A stretch of DNA of 64,000 nt from Prochlorococcus sp. AG-363-B11 (GTDB lineage Bacteria; Cyanobacteriota; Cyanobacteriia; PCC-6307; Cyanobiaceae): contig QCFE01000008.1 in NCBI GenBank assembly GCA_003278425.1, positions 1-64,000 on the forward strand. Reading direction: 5' to 3'. The first letter of the stretch is position 1. Every line of letters starts with the position of its first letter. Below are positions 1 to 8,398 of this stretch, one piece after another. A program made the position numbers and the translations under genes. The notes beneath the pieces were generated by a model that saw nothing but the letters and a program-made list of their open reading frames with translations, was not told where the DNA came from and did no database searches.

Positions 1-144
1 GGAAGAGATCTCGTAAAAATTTTTAACTGACAAAAAGTCCAAAACCTATATTAAAATATACACAAACTCATATCAATCAAAAACCATGTCGTGATGAGAT
101 GAACTTGGTTAGTCCACAATGTGCAATTATTTTGTTTAAATGAA

Positions 145-162
145 GAGTCCCTTTAAGGACTC
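145..162. repeat. Small perfect hairpin before tRNA-Gln
   Basis: A 6-bp perfect inverted repeat (GAGTCC / GGACTC) with a 6-nt loop ends 9 nt before the tRNA. No T-run follows, so it is not a classical terminator. It could be part of the tRNA 5' leader or the end of an upstream transcript. Nothing else is recognisable in positions 1-171. Confidence 0.35.
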
Positions 163-171
163 ACCTCTTAA

Positions 172-243
172 TGGGGCGTCGCCAAGCGGTAAGGCACCGG
201 GTTTTGGTCTCGGCATTCCTAGGTTCGAATCCTAGCGCCCCAG
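172..243 (+). tRNA. tRNA-Gln (anticodon TTG)
   Basis: A complete cloverleaf can be folded. The acceptor arms TGGGGCG (172-178) and CGCCCCA (236-242) pair fully and are followed by discriminator G. The anticodon stem CCGGG/CTCGG encloses loop TTTTGGT, giving anticodon TTG at 204-206. The T arm carries TTCGAAT between CTAGG and CCTAG. No CCA is encoded. A HAD-family gene starts about 15 nt downstream. Confidence 0.97.
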
Positions 244-258
244 TTTTTGAATTATCTT

Positions 259-1029
259 GTGAAAAAGAAGCTTATTGTAGTTTTTGACTTTGACGGAGTC
301 ATTGTCGATGGATTGGTTGAATACTGGAATAGTGCGAGAGAAGCATGTTTGCAATTGGTTGGAGATGAGAAGTATGAAGAACAATTGCCCCTAAAAGCCC
401 CAGATACTTTTCGAAAAATACGACCTTGGGTCAAAGATGGCTGGGAGATGGTTCTTCTCGCAGCTGAGTTACTGAGAGATGACAGCCCTATCAAACATCC
501 AAAAAAGTTTTCTGACGAATATCAAAACAACTGCCATAAGGCACTCAAATTTTGGAATTGGCATCCAAAGCAATTACAAATTGCACTTGATGATGTTCGC
601 AAAAAGGCAATTCATAAAAATAAAGCGAAATGGTTAGCCAGCCATTATCCATTTTCAGGAGTAGTTGAAAGAATTAAAAAACTAAATACTGAACACATTG
701 AATGGGCAGTCTTAACTACAAAAAGCACTGAATTCACTGCACAACTTCTAAACCATTTCAACCTTTCTCCAACGCTTCTATATGGTTACGAAGGAGGGAG
801 TAAACCAGATGTTTTACTAAAAATTTCAAAAAATTATTTAATCAAAGGATTCATAGAAGATCGTAGATCCACTCTAGAAACAGTCTTAGATACCCCTAGT
901 ATTAATTGGATCCCCTGTTATCTAGCTAATTGGGGCTATCTCAAAAACAATGATGCTCAAGCACTTCCCACAGGGATTCAATTGCTAAAACAAGAAGATT
1001 TTATGTATCCAGTAGCAGATTGGCCTTGA
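259..1029 (+). CDS. HAD-family hydrolase
   Basis: 256-aa protein of the haloacid dehalogenase superfamily. Motif I, DFDGVIVDG, lies at the N-terminus and supplies the nucleophile and acid aspartates. A later LTTKSTEF segment fits motif II (conserved Thr), with a following Lys (GGSKPD) and a C-terminal FIEDR acidic motif IV, so the catalytic set looks complete. The substrate is unknown; such enzymes are usually phosphatases of small metabolites. I chose the GTG at 259, which leaves only Lys residues before the first beta strand; a TTG at 247 would almost touch the tRNA. No clear Shine-Dalgarno sequence is visible, and it may be cotranscribed with tRNA-Gln. Confidence 0.8.
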   Translation: MKKKLIVVFDFDGVIVDGLVEYWNSAREACLQLVGDEKYEEQLPLKAPDTFRKIRPWVKDGWEMVLLAAELLRDDSPIKHPKKFSDEYQNNCHKALKFWNWHPKQLQIALDDVRKKAIHKNKAKWLASHYPFSGVVERIKKLNTEHIEWAVLTTKSTEFTAQLLNHFNLSPTLLYGYEGGSKPDVLLKISKNYLIKGFIEDRRSTLETVLDTPSINWIPCYLANWGYLKNNDAQALPTGIQLLKQEDFMYPVADWP

Positions 1030-1037
1030 CTCGCTAG

Positions 1038-1051
1038 CGTACGTGTGTACT
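1038..1051. promoter_or_regulatory. Putative LexA (SOS) box upstream of recA
   Basis: The sequence GTAC-GTGT-GTAC occupies 1039-1050. The cyanobacterial LexA operator as I know it is RGTAC-N3-D-GTWCB; this site matches everything except the first R (here C). It lies about 90 bp before the recA start, where a repressor would overlap a promoter. Binding is inferred from the motif and from recA being a canonical SOS gene. Confidence 0.7.
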
Positions 1052-1142
1052 AATAGCAGAAGAAGTTCGATCCCTTGGCTCAGATTCCTAATCCGCTAAG
1101 ACCTGCGAAAACTTTCTTTTTAAACTCACACAAATAATCAAA

Positions 1143-2279
1143 ATGTCAGCTGAAATTAGACCAGGTCAATCTTTAGCTTCAGCCAATCGAGCAAGTGATA
1201 CTCAATCAGGAGAAAGAGATAAAGCCTTAAACCTTGTTTTGGGTCAAATAGAAAGAAACTTCGGCAAAGGTTCAATTATGAGACTGGGAGATGCATCCAA
1301 GATGCGCGTAGAAACCATCTCAACAGGCGCCCTAACTCTTGATCTTGCACTAGGTGGCGGATACCCCAAAGGAAGAGTCGTAGAAGTATATGGGCCAGAA
1401 AGTTCAGGCAAAACAACATTAACGTTACATGCGATAGCAGAAGTTCAGAAACGTGGAGGGGTCGCAGCTTTTGTCGATGCAGAGCATGCGCTTGACCCAG
1501 TGTACGCAGCTTCTCTGGGTGTTGACATTGAAAATCTTCTCGTCTCACAACCAGATACAGGGGAAATGGCTTTGGAAATTGTCGACCAATTAATTAGATC
1601 CACAGCAGTGGATCTAGTGGTTGTTGACTCCGTTGCCGCACTTACTCCTAGATCAGAAATTGAAGGGGAGATGGGGGATCATGCAGTAGGTAGCCAAGCA
1701 AGATTAATGAGTCAAGCGATGCGAAAAATTACAGGTAACATTGGCAAGTCTGGCTGCACGGTAATCTTCCTAAATCAGTTACGTCTCAAGATAGGAGTCA
1801 CATATGGCAATCCTGAAACAACTACCGGTGGGAATGCTCTAAAGTTTTATGCCTCTGTTCGCCTCGACATACGAAGAATTCAAACATTAAAAAGAGGTAC
1901 AGAGGAATATGGAATACGCGCGAAAGTAAAAGTTGCAAAAAATAAAATTGCTCCACCATTTCGAATTGCTGAATTCGACATCCTCTTTGGAAAAGGTATT
2001 AGCACATTAGGATGTCTACTTGACATGGCTGAGGAAACAAACATTGTCACTCGTAAAGGTGCTTGGTATAGCTATGAAGGTGACAATATAGGGCAAGGTC
2101 GTGATAATACAATTACTTGGCTTGAAGAGAATTCTGATGCAAAAGAAGTAATCGAAAAACTAGTCCGACAAAAACTCACCGAAGGCTCTGAAGTTAGTGC
2201 GAATTCTATGCGACCTCTTGCTGCAGCCGCTCGTACAGCAAGCACAACACCAGTTATTAAAAAAATTAACGCTGCCTAA
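1143..2279 (+). CDS. recA: Recombinase A
   Basis: 378-aa RecA, the ATP-dependent strand-exchange protein of homologous recombination and co-protease for LexA. Walker A GPESSGKT is near residues 84-91 and Walker B is [12 protein letters not shown]. Loop L2 and its neighbourhood ([24 protein letters not shown]) are intact, as is the C-terminal KNKIAPPF region. Length is slightly above the E. coli protein because of an N-terminal extension of about 15 residues. The ATG start fits the family. A LexA-box-like palindrome lies upstream, so SOS induction is likely. The gene ends 4 nt before the convergent DUF2839 gene. Confidence 0.98.
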   Translation: MSAEIRPGQSLASANRASDTQSGERDKALNLVLGQIERNFGKGSIMRLGDASKMRVETISTGALTLDLALGGGYPKGRVVEVYGPESSGKTTLTLHAIAEVQKRGGVAAFVDAEHALDPVYAASLGVDIENLLVSQPDTGEMALEIVDQLIRSTAVDLVVVDSVAALTPRSEIEGEMGDHAVGSQARLMSQAMRKITGNIGKSGCTVIFLNQLRLKIGVTYGNPETTTGGNALKFYASVRLDIRRIQTLKRGTEEYGIRAKVKVAKNKIAPPFRIAEFDILFGKGISTLGCLLDMAEETNIVTRKGAWYSYEGDNIGQGRDNTITWLEENSDAKEVIEKLVRQKLTEGSEVSANSMRPLAAAARTASTTPVIKKINAA

Positions 2280-2283
2280 TTGA

Positions 2284-2535
2284 TTAATGTAGGTCTGCAG
2301 GGATCCACCAACCCGCAGCAGGGCCTATAAAGCGTACAACTACCCATATCAAAACCAATACTCCTATTCCTACCCAACCAGCCTTAACACTTATGTCAAA
2401 GAATTGATCTCTTTGTTTCTGTGTGACAGGTAACCATTCAATAATACGAGGGGAATCATCTACTTTATTCATTGTTTTGCTTTTGGTTTGTCGTGGTAAA
2501 AGGCCTTCTTGGGCTCTACGGCGAGCTTCTCCCAT
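2284..2535 (-). CDS. DUF2839-type small membrane protein
   Basis: 83-aa protein with a basic N-terminus (MGEARRRAQEGLLPRQ) that is typical of the cyanobacterial DUF2839 family, then a soluble segment containing WLPVTQKQRDQF. One strong membrane helix spans about residues 52-73 (VKAGWVGIGVLVLIWVVVRF), followed by a short tail. Function is unknown. It converges on recA with a 4-nt gap. The family call rests on memory of the N-terminal motif and overall architecture. Confidence 0.75.
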   Translation of the reverse strand: MGEARRRAQEGLLPRQTKSKTMNKVDDSPRIIEWLPVTQKQRDQFFDISVKAGWVGIGVLVLIWVVVRFIGPAAGWWIPADLH

Positions 2536-2584
2536 GTGTTGCTTGAGAATCTAATCTCAGTCTAAGCAATGAACAACAAATGGC

Positions 2585-4015
2585 TTAATCTGGTAAAAGG
2601 CGATCTAGAGGAATCCAGGGTTGAAGAACATCAAATACTTTGTTTCCCCATGAACGTGCACGCAAACGACCATCTAAAATAGCAAGTCTTCCTTGATTCC
2701 GTCTGAGAGGCAAGGCCAGTCTTGGCAAAAGGCTAAGAAGTTCTGGTAGAAGCAAATTTCTAAACCAATCAAGTCCTTGCTTCTTGAATGCCTCCACCCT
2801 TGCTGCAGTTAACGGTGATTCCAAACTACTAATTGGCAATAACGCAATGATCAATTGTTCTGGATCAGGTAGTTGCTCAAAAGATTCAAGCCACCATGTA
2901 GAAGTACAGCAAATAACCCCATTCGAATCTGGAGTAGTGGAGCAAAAAAGAACTCTTTTGCCAAATTCAGCAGCAAGCTCAGATGTTAATTGTCTAAGCA
3001 ATTGGTCATCATCCAAAAGGATGATGGTCAAGCCCTGTCTACCTAAAATAAGGCGGCGAGATTGATCTAATACATGCTCAGCGAAGCACTCTGCATTAGG
3101 CATAGGCTGCCTAAAAGGTACAAACAATCTGATAGGTTCTTCATGGCTTGGGGAACCTAGTTTAACTCTGACATCAATGATTTCTTTAAAGGACGAGAAT
3201 GCATTTTCATATGAGGCGCTCAGTGTAATAAATGGGTTATCGACAAATAGTTGGCGAAGAATTTGTAATGGTTCTAATGGCTGTAGATGCCATGTCCATT
3301 CAAGGACCTTATAGTCCAGCTGCGCCCAACTCGCCCACCCACCAGTTGTTGCATTCAAAACAGCAGCCCATGGTTTAGGGGGTTGAGAAAATACACCTAA
3401 TAAATCTCTTAATGCAAATATGTCAGTCAAATTCAATCTGATTAATGCCTCAGGTCTAATTGCTAATGAAAAAAGTTTCTGACTTAACTCCTCATACAAA
3501 TCAACCAATGCTGAGGATGCTGAAGGATATGCTCGTCGCAAGCAATCCCAATCAGATGATGAAACTTGAATAGACATTGCTTCTCTTAATCGTCTAGTTA
3601 AAAGTTCTACTTCTGTAAAAATAAATTGCTTGGAACAAAGGTTATTTTGGGCATAAGCAATCCAGAAATCTTCATAACTAAGAACCCAAACCTTCTCATC
3701 AGTAGGCATATCCAATCCTTCCCAAACAGCAAGATGAAACCCTTCCTCCTTTAATCTTGGAATTTCAACCTGAAATAACCTTTGTTTTTGCAAAGTTGTA
3801 ACAACTAGAACAGCACCACAACTGTTTAAACATAGTGGGACAAGTAGCCCTAACCAATAGTCATTATGATTAACTCCTTCAAGCTCAAAAATGGATTTAT
3901 CTCGTCGTCGCAAACTTCTTGCAACTAATCTACTTAGTGTTAAATTATGTGGCCAAAGCAAAGCATCCTTCTTCAAAAGACTCTTCATATATTTATGGGC
4001 ATATACTTCAATCAT
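2585..4015 (-). CDS. DinG/XPD-like helicase-related protein, lacking Walker A
   Basis: 476-aa protein. The C-terminal third resembles the second RecA-like domain of DinG-type helicases: a LPISSLESPLTAARVEAF segment, a KKQGLDWFRNLLLPEL segment and a QGRLAILDGRLRARSWG segment where motif VI would lie. I find no GxGKT Walker A motif, and the usual arginine-rich motif VI (QGxGRLIR) is reduced, so ATPase activity is doubtful. Met at about 4015 is preferred because homologues begin near LLWPHNLTLSRLVARSLRRRD; an upstream Met at 4069 adds 18 residues. It is divergent from tyrA. Either a decayed helicase or one repurposed as a non-catalytic DNA-binding protein. Confidence 0.5.
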   Translation of the reverse strand: MIEVYAHKYMKSLLKKDALLWPHNLTLSRLVARSLRRRDKSIFELEGVNHNDYWLGLLVPLCLNSCGAVLVVTTLQKQRLFQVEIPRLKEEGFHLAVWEGLDMPTDEKVWVLSYEDFWIAYAQNNLCSKQFIFTEVELLTRRLREAMSIQVSSSDWDCLRRAYPSASSALVDLYEELSQKLFSLAIRPEALIRLNLTDIFALRDLLGVFSQPPKPWAAVLNATTGGWASWAQLDYKVLEWTWHLQPLEPLQILRQLFVDNPFITLSASYENAFSSFKEIIDVRVKLGSPSHEEPIRLFVPFRQPMPNAECFAEHVLDQSRRLILGRQGLTIILLDDDQLLRQLTSELAAEFGKRVLFCSTTPDSNGVICCTSTWWLESFEQLPDPEQLIIALLPISSLESPLTAARVEAFKKQGLDWFRNLLLPELLSLLPRLALPLRRNQGRLAILDGRLRARSWGNKVFDVLQPWIPLDRLLPD

Positions 4016-4097
4016 TGGATGAGTTCGTTTAACTAATAAAATTTCTACCCTATATTGAGCAGAAGACAAACGTGAAGAAAGAGGAGTTTAAAGATTA

Positions 4098-4943
4098 ATG
4101 GAAATTGACCGTATTGGCATAGTTGGTCTGGGTCTCATTGGCGGTTCAATAGGTTTAGACCTGCAACAAAAAGGTTACGAGGTCTATGGTCTTGTCAATA
4201 AAACCAAAACAGCAGAAAGGGCTAGAGAAAGAGGCCTCGCTCATTCTATTAGTACCAACTCAAATATAATTTCAAATTGTTCAATGGTGATCTTAGCTAT
4301 GCCATTGGAACAACTTCTCAATCCAACGTCAGACCTTGTAGATGCGTTACCTAAAAATGCAGTAATTACAGATGTAGGTTCTGTGAAAAAACCTATATTA
4401 GAAGTTTGGAAAGAATTACATCCTCGTTTTATAGGCAGTCATCCTATGGCCGGAACGATTCAGACTGGTGTAGAAGCTGGTCAAATAAACTTATTTAAGA
4501 ATCGTCCATGGGTAGCAACTCCTGAAGAAAGCGCTGATAAAGAAGCACTAGAAGCTGTACATCAACTGGCTATGACTCTTGAGAGTCAATGGATTACTAC
4601 TAATTCTGAAACACATGACCAGGCCGTAGCCTTAATCTCTCATTTACCTGTTTTTATAAGTGCCGCATTACTTCATACAGTTATCAAAGAGCCCAATAAA
4701 GCCTTACTGAAGCTCGCAAAGACAATTGCATCTAGTGGTTTCGAAGATACAACACGAGTAGGTGGTGGCAATCCTGACCTTGGAGTAGCAATGGCATCAA
4801 ATAATACATCTGCTGTATTAAATGCAATTCGTTCTTACCGTTCATCATTAGATAAATTAGAAAAAATTATTCAAGCAAAAGCATGGCCTCAATTAAAAAA
4901 TGAATTATCAGAAAATCAACTTAGTCGACCAGATTTTTTATAA
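4098..4943 (+). CDS. tyrA: Prephenate/arogenate dehydrogenase
   Basis: 281-aa enzyme of tyrosine biosynthesis that oxidatively decarboxylates prephenate or, as in characterised cyanobacteria, L-arogenate. The N-terminal Rossmann motif GLGLIGGS (residues 10-17) is clear, followed by DVGSVKKPI and GSHPMAGT, which form the substrate pocket. The segment HDQAVALISHLPVF matches the helical domain of the family. There is no fused chorismate mutase or ACT domain. It ends 6 nt from the convergent crtD gene. Specificity for arogenate and NADP is family knowledge, not visible here. Confidence 0.93.
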   Translation: MEIDRIGIVGLGLIGGSIGLDLQQKGYEVYGLVNKTKTAERARERGLAHSISTNSNIISNCSMVILAMPLEQLLNPTSDLVDALPKNAVITDVGSVKKPILEVWKELHPRFIGSHPMAGTIQTGVEAGQINLFKNRPWVATPEESADKEALEAVHQLAMTLESQWITTNSETHDQAVALISHLPVFISAALLHTVIKEPNKALLKLAKTIASSGFEDTTRVGGGNPDLGVAMASNNTSAVLNAIRSYRSSLDKLEKIIQAKAWPQLKNELSENQLSRPDFL

Positions 4944-4949
4944 CAAGAA

Positions 4950-6458
4950 TCATTTAGTTAAATTGAGTTCTTTACCATCTTCAGACATTAGTTGCCTACA
5001 TGCCATAACAGCAGATTGCGTAACTCCAGCTGTGCCCTCCCCAGGGTAAATAGAATCTCCACATAACCAAAGACCTTTCATAGGCGTTCGACTTGGCAAT
5101 CCAAAAGGACCAAATGTTGTGGGTGTCTGTCCCAATCCTCCAACAATACCTTGTGGTCTCCCCGTCCATCTTGCAAAGCTTCTGGGAGTAGCCAATTCTT
5201 TATGAAGCCATTGGTTAGACTCAATAGCAAATTGGGCATTTAATGCTTTCAGAATTTTTTCTAGGATCATGTTTTTATGCCTTCGATACTCAGCTGGAGT
5301 ATAAGTAGACCAAGAAGTCACATCTGTAAAAATACTTGCAATGACTGTTGCCTGACCAATAGGGGCACGTCCATCTCCCTCAAAACTAATAGAAGTAAAC
5401 ATTGATCCAATTTCTTCTACTAAAAGTTGTAAATGCCCTGAGCAGTGTAATGGAAGATGACTACGAATAATCGCACCAAAGAAAACAATAGCGCCGCTAG
5501 GTTGAGATAATTTTTCCAATCTATTTCGATAATCCTTAGGCAGACCACTACAAGTATTGGGCATTAATTCCAAAAGAGATTGAGGGGGCAGAGTGAAGAC
5601 GACACTTTTTGCTCGAAAATTTAAAGGCAATTTTTTCTGAGCAGTGACTTCTAATTCCCACGCATTATTAGTTTTGAATAAGCCTACAACCTTATGATTT
5701 AAGAGTAATGTTCCTCCATCTCTTAGAAAGCAAGAAAGCAATTGATCACTAAGTTTCTGCATTGATCCTTGAAGATGCCACAGGCCTAGTGGAGCCTGTG
5801 CCATTTGAAGTACAGTGGCACCATATAAAGCTGCAGTTTGATCGCTTGGTCCTTGAGAATAAAGTTTTAACTGACAATCCAAAAACTTTCTTAATCGTAG
5901 ATCATGGTGACATGAGCAAAGCCAAAGCAAATCAGCAATAGATGACATGCTGAATATTCCAGTTAATAAATTCATAGACCGAGTGGAATTCAGAAATTGC
6001 TTGAAATCCCAAAAATTTTGAATCGGTAAGATGGGATCGCTTCCTGCAAATGACCAATTACTACGATGTAATTGATTACATAGGGTCCAAAAACGTTCAC
6101 TCCCAGGAAAATGTTTGTTTCTTTCTACTTCCCATTTCAAAGGGTCGTGCCAAAGGTGAATGGGCTCCTGCCCATCTCCAAGATAAACTGTGCAAGCTGG
6201 ATCTAACACTTCAGCATCAGGCTTAGAACAATTAAGGTGTCTAAATATTCGATCATGAATACCACCATTCTCCAAACCTGCTACTTGAGTAGCTCCTACA
6301 TCGAAAACATAAGGGCCGCGGCTGAATGTTCCAGCACACCCTCCCGTTTGAGTATGAGCTTCCAGCAAGATGACTTCATTTCCTTCATAAGCAAGAAGGG
6401 CACTGGCTGTTAAGCCAGCGATCCCTCCGCCAACAACAATTACCGATTTCTCTGTCAT
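4950..6458 (-). CDS. crtD: CrtD-type carotenoid desaturase (FAD)
   Basis: 502-aa flavoprotein of the phytoene desaturase/CrtD family. The dinucleotide-binding motif VVGGGIAGLTASALLAYEG and the TGGCAGTF segment are at the N-terminus, followed by FDVGATQVAGLENGG, which is characteristic of cyanobacterial CrtD. The C-terminal GLWLCGDSIYPGEGTAGV closes the FAD site. CrtD acts on the 3',4' bond in myxol synthesis in other cyanobacteria. Prochlorococcus is not known for myxoxanthophyll, so the substrate here is uncertain. The ATG at 6458 places the FAD motif right at the N-terminus; an in-frame codon at 6476 adds six residues. Confidence 0.8.
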   Translation of the reverse strand: MTEKSVIVVGGGIAGLTASALLAYEGNEVILLEAHTQTGGCAGTFSRGPYVFDVGATQVAGLENGGIHDRIFRHLNCSKPDAEVLDPACTVYLGDGQEPIHLWHDPLKWEVERNKHFPGSERFWTLCNQLHRSNWSFAGSDPILPIQNFWDFKQFLNSTRSMNLLTGIFSMSSIADLLWLCSCHHDLRLRKFLDCQLKLYSQGPSDQTAALYGATVLQMAQAPLGLWHLQGSMQKLSDQLLSCFLRDGGTLLLNHKVVGLFKTNNAWELEVTAQKKLPLNFRAKSVVFTLPPQSLLELMPNTCSGLPKDYRNRLEKLSQPSGAIVFFGAIIRSHLPLHCSGHLQLLVEEIGSMFTSISFEGDGRAPIGQATVIASIFTDVTSWSTYTPAEYRRHKNMILEKILKALNAQFAIESNQWLHKELATPRSFARWTGRPQGIVGGLGQTPTTFGPFGLPSRTPMKGLWLCGDSIYPGEGTAGVTQSAVMACRQLMSEDGKELNLTK

Positions 6459-6493
6459 ATAAGTCAGACTATTCAATTTTTCCAGAAAACCAA

Positions 6494-7387
6494 ATGGATT
6501 TGAATCTTCAAAAACAAATCTCAGAAGCCAAAGGTCCTCTATCTGGAGAGAAAATTTTAAAAGTTTCTCCTGTTACTGGAGGGTGTATTCACAATGCCTG
6601 GAAAATAAAGTTGTCAACAGGTCAAAAGCTTTTCGCAAAAACATCATCCATAGAACGTTTCCCAATGCTGGAATTTGAAGCAAATGGACTTGAAGTGCTC
6701 AATAGTTATTTCGATCAGGATCATCTAATAATTCCAAAGCCTATAGCTATTCAAAAATTAGAATTCTCTGCAATATTAATTTTGCCTTGGATAGATTTAG
6801 TTCAAGGAGATGAAAAGAAACTTGGCCAAGGACTTGCAATCCTTCACCAAGAATCCTCAAAACAGCATCCAAGAAGTTTTGGATGGGGAACAGATGGCTT
6901 CATTGGATCAAACCCCCAGATTGGTGGATGGGAAAAAAATTGGGGAGAATGTTTCGTAAAACTTCGTCTAGCTCCTCAATTAGAGATGGCAAAACAATGG
7001 AATCTAAGTCTTGATCAAAAAAGATTTAAAACTAAGCTGATTAAATATTTCGAACAACATAACCCACTACCTTCTATAGTCCATGGAGATCTATGGAAAG
7101 GGAATACTGCTATTCACAAAAACGGGAAAGGAATAATTTTTGATCCAGCTACATGGTGGGGAGATAGGGAGGTTGATATTGCAATGAGCAAATTATTTGG
7201 TGGTTTTTCTCAGAAATTTTACGAATACTATGAAAAGACTTGGGAACTTCCAAAAGGACACAATGAAAGAATTGAAATATACAATCTTTACCACATATTA
7301 AATCATGCAAACCTCTTTGGCGGAGAGTATAAGAGCAGAGCAATTGCAAGTATCAAAAAAATAAATAACCTAATAAATCAATATTAA
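6494..7387 (+). CDS. Fructosamine kinase family protein
   Basis: 297-aa kinase-like protein of the fructosamine/ketosamine-3-kinase family. Members phosphorylate sugars attached non-enzymatically to protein amines so that the adducts fall off (deglycation). Visible marks are an N-terminal GGCIHNAW loop, FAKTSS (ATP-binding Lys), the catalytic HGDLWKGN (His-Gly-Asp), and DPATWWGDREVDIAMSKLFGGF supplying the metal-binding Asp. Length matches the bacterial family. It is divergent from crtD and convergent with the CAAD gene. The physiological substrate is unknown. Confidence 0.88.
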   Translation: MDLNLQKQISEAKGPLSGEKILKVSPVTGGCIHNAWKIKLSTGQKLFAKTSSIERFPMLEFEANGLEVLNSYFDQDHLIIPKPIAIQKLEFSAILILPWIDLVQGDEKKLGQGLAILHQESSKQHPRSFGWGTDGFIGSNPQIGGWEKNWGECFVKLRLAPQLEMAKQWNLSLDQKRFKTKLIKYFEQHNPLPSIVHGDLWKGNTAIHKNGKGIIFDPATWWGDREVDIAMSKLFGGFSQKFYEYYEKTWELPKGHNERIEIYNLYHILNHANLFGGEYKSRAIASIKKINNLINQY

Positions 7388-7393
7388 TTTGAC

Positions 7394-7759
7394 TTAGTCA
7401 ATATATTCCTTCCTAATATTTTGAACCTTCTCAAGAACTGCATTGCGTTTCTCGCTTGTCGTAAGATTTTGCCAACTCCACTGACCAACAACAACTATCC
7501 CCAGCAATTCTAATAGGCCTGGCAAAATTGGGAAGAAATTGACCGTATCCACAACTACTTTAATAACAATTTGGGCAACAATTACAACTGCAATAATTCC
7601 TGCAGCTTTACCATATTTGCCCATTTGTGACCAATCGACTTTACCAAGCATTTCATTTGCTTGGCTCATAAAGTCACTAGCACGGTCTGAGATGGATGGA
7701 CCAGCGGGGGCTGTCTCATTGTTAGAGTCTTGATTAGACTCAGGACTGGCTTCGCTCAT
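7394..7759 (-). CDS. CAAD-domain (CurT-like) thylakoid protein
   Basis: 121-aa membrane protein. A Ser/Asn/Gln-rich N-terminal tail is followed by an amphipathic stretch (DFMSQANEMLGKVDW), two membrane helices at about residues 52-73 and 77-97, and a charged C-terminal helix (KRNAVLEKVQNIRKEYI). This is the layout of the CAAD family, which includes CurT/CURT1 thylakoid-curvature proteins and the membrane anchor of some cyanobacterial aminoacyl-tRNA synthetases. As a free-standing protein it more likely bends or organises thylakoids. The ATG at 7759 is preferred to one six bases upstream. Confidence 0.8.
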   Translation of the reverse strand: MSEASPESNQDSNNETAPAGPSISDRASDFMSQANEMLGKVDWSQMGKYGKAAGIIAVVIVAQIVIKVVVDTVNFFPILPGLLELLGIVVVGQWSWQNLTTSEKRNAVLEKVQNIRKEYID

Positions 7760-7836
7760 TACCAATTGCTTACAATTGAATGTTGAGCTGAGTGTATCTA
7801 AATAATCTTTTGAGTGCCAACATTAATCTAGAGATA

Positions 7837-8088
7837 ATGCCGAACCCTGATAGGGAGAAGACCGAACAAGCACTAGTAAATCAAGGACCTGAGCAAATTC
7901 AATTCGATAACAATTCAGAAAGAATTATTCGTTACAATTCTTTGTTGCAACTACTCAGGGACGTAATGTGAGTTTTGAAGCCTATCAAAAACTTTTCAAA
8001 TAAAGCAGATATTCTTCAAAAATTAATTTGGCAATTGGGAAAAAGTAGATTATCAAAAAATATTATTCAATTTGCGCTTATAACTTGA
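7837..8088 (+). pseudogene. Possible small gene interrupted by an in-frame TGA
   Basis: From ATG 7837 a 44-codon frame (beginning MPNPDREKTEQALVNQ) runs to TGA at 7969-7971. The same frame stays open for 38 more codons (beginning VLKPIKNFSNKADILQK) to TGA at 8086-8088. Both halves have plausible, lysine-rich amino-acid usage. Options are a decayed gene with one nonsense mutation, a genuine 44-aa protein, or chance. I do not recognise the protein. Confidence 0.25.
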
Positions 8089-8245
8089 CTTGGGAAAGTT
8101 TTGAAAAGAATTGGTTCAATTTAAATAGGTTTTCTTTGAATATATAGAATAACAATGATTCAAAAATTGGGATGGATCAAGAATTCCAGATATTGCCTTG
8201 AGCAGGTACAAGCGATTTGACTATATGAATGGCATTAGAGAAAAG

Positions 8246-8286
8246 TATCAAAAAAGTTTTCTTTAGAAAAAAATACTTTTTTGATA
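8246..8286. repeat. 12-bp perfect inverted repeat (A/T-rich stem-loop)
   Basis: The arm TATCAAAAAAGT (8246-8257) is exactly complementary to ACTTTTTTGATA (8275-8286), with a 17-nt loop. The six-T run on each strand makes it a weak terminator candidate in either direction. It lies just before a strong ribosome site and the MoeB-like gene, so it may also act in that mRNA leader. Confidence 0.55.
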
Positions 8287-8308
8287 TAGTAAAAGGAGGG
8301 TAAATTAG

Positions 8309-8398
8309 GTGAAATATTTTTCGTATTACAAAACAAGGCGATTTCCGCTAATAATCACAGTAAAGACGGAATTATTGGATCAAATACAATGCATTTAA
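8309..8398 (+). CDS. Possible 29-aa leader peptide overlapping the MoeB-like gene
   Basis: A GTG at 8309 is preceded by AAGGAGGG (8293-8300), one of the strongest Shine-Dalgarno sequences in the window. The frame encodes MKYFSYYKTRRFPLI and continues to a TAA at 8396-8398, overlapping the ATG of the next gene (8389) by 10 nt. Such an overlap favours translational coupling. It could be a leader peptide, or the ribosome site could be coincidental. No homologue is known to me. Confidence 0.3.
   Translation: MKYFSYYKTRRFPLIITVKTELLDQIQCI

Larger units (their letters stand above)
7766..8388. other. Gene-poor gap before the MoeB-like gene
   Basis: About 620 bp with no full-length gene. It contains a frame broken by TGA (7837-8088), an A/T-rich perfect inverted repeat (8246-8286) and a 29-codon frame with a strong ribosome site (8309-8398). 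The remainder, about 8090-8240, is AT-rich and I recognise nothing in it. Confidence 0.6.
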
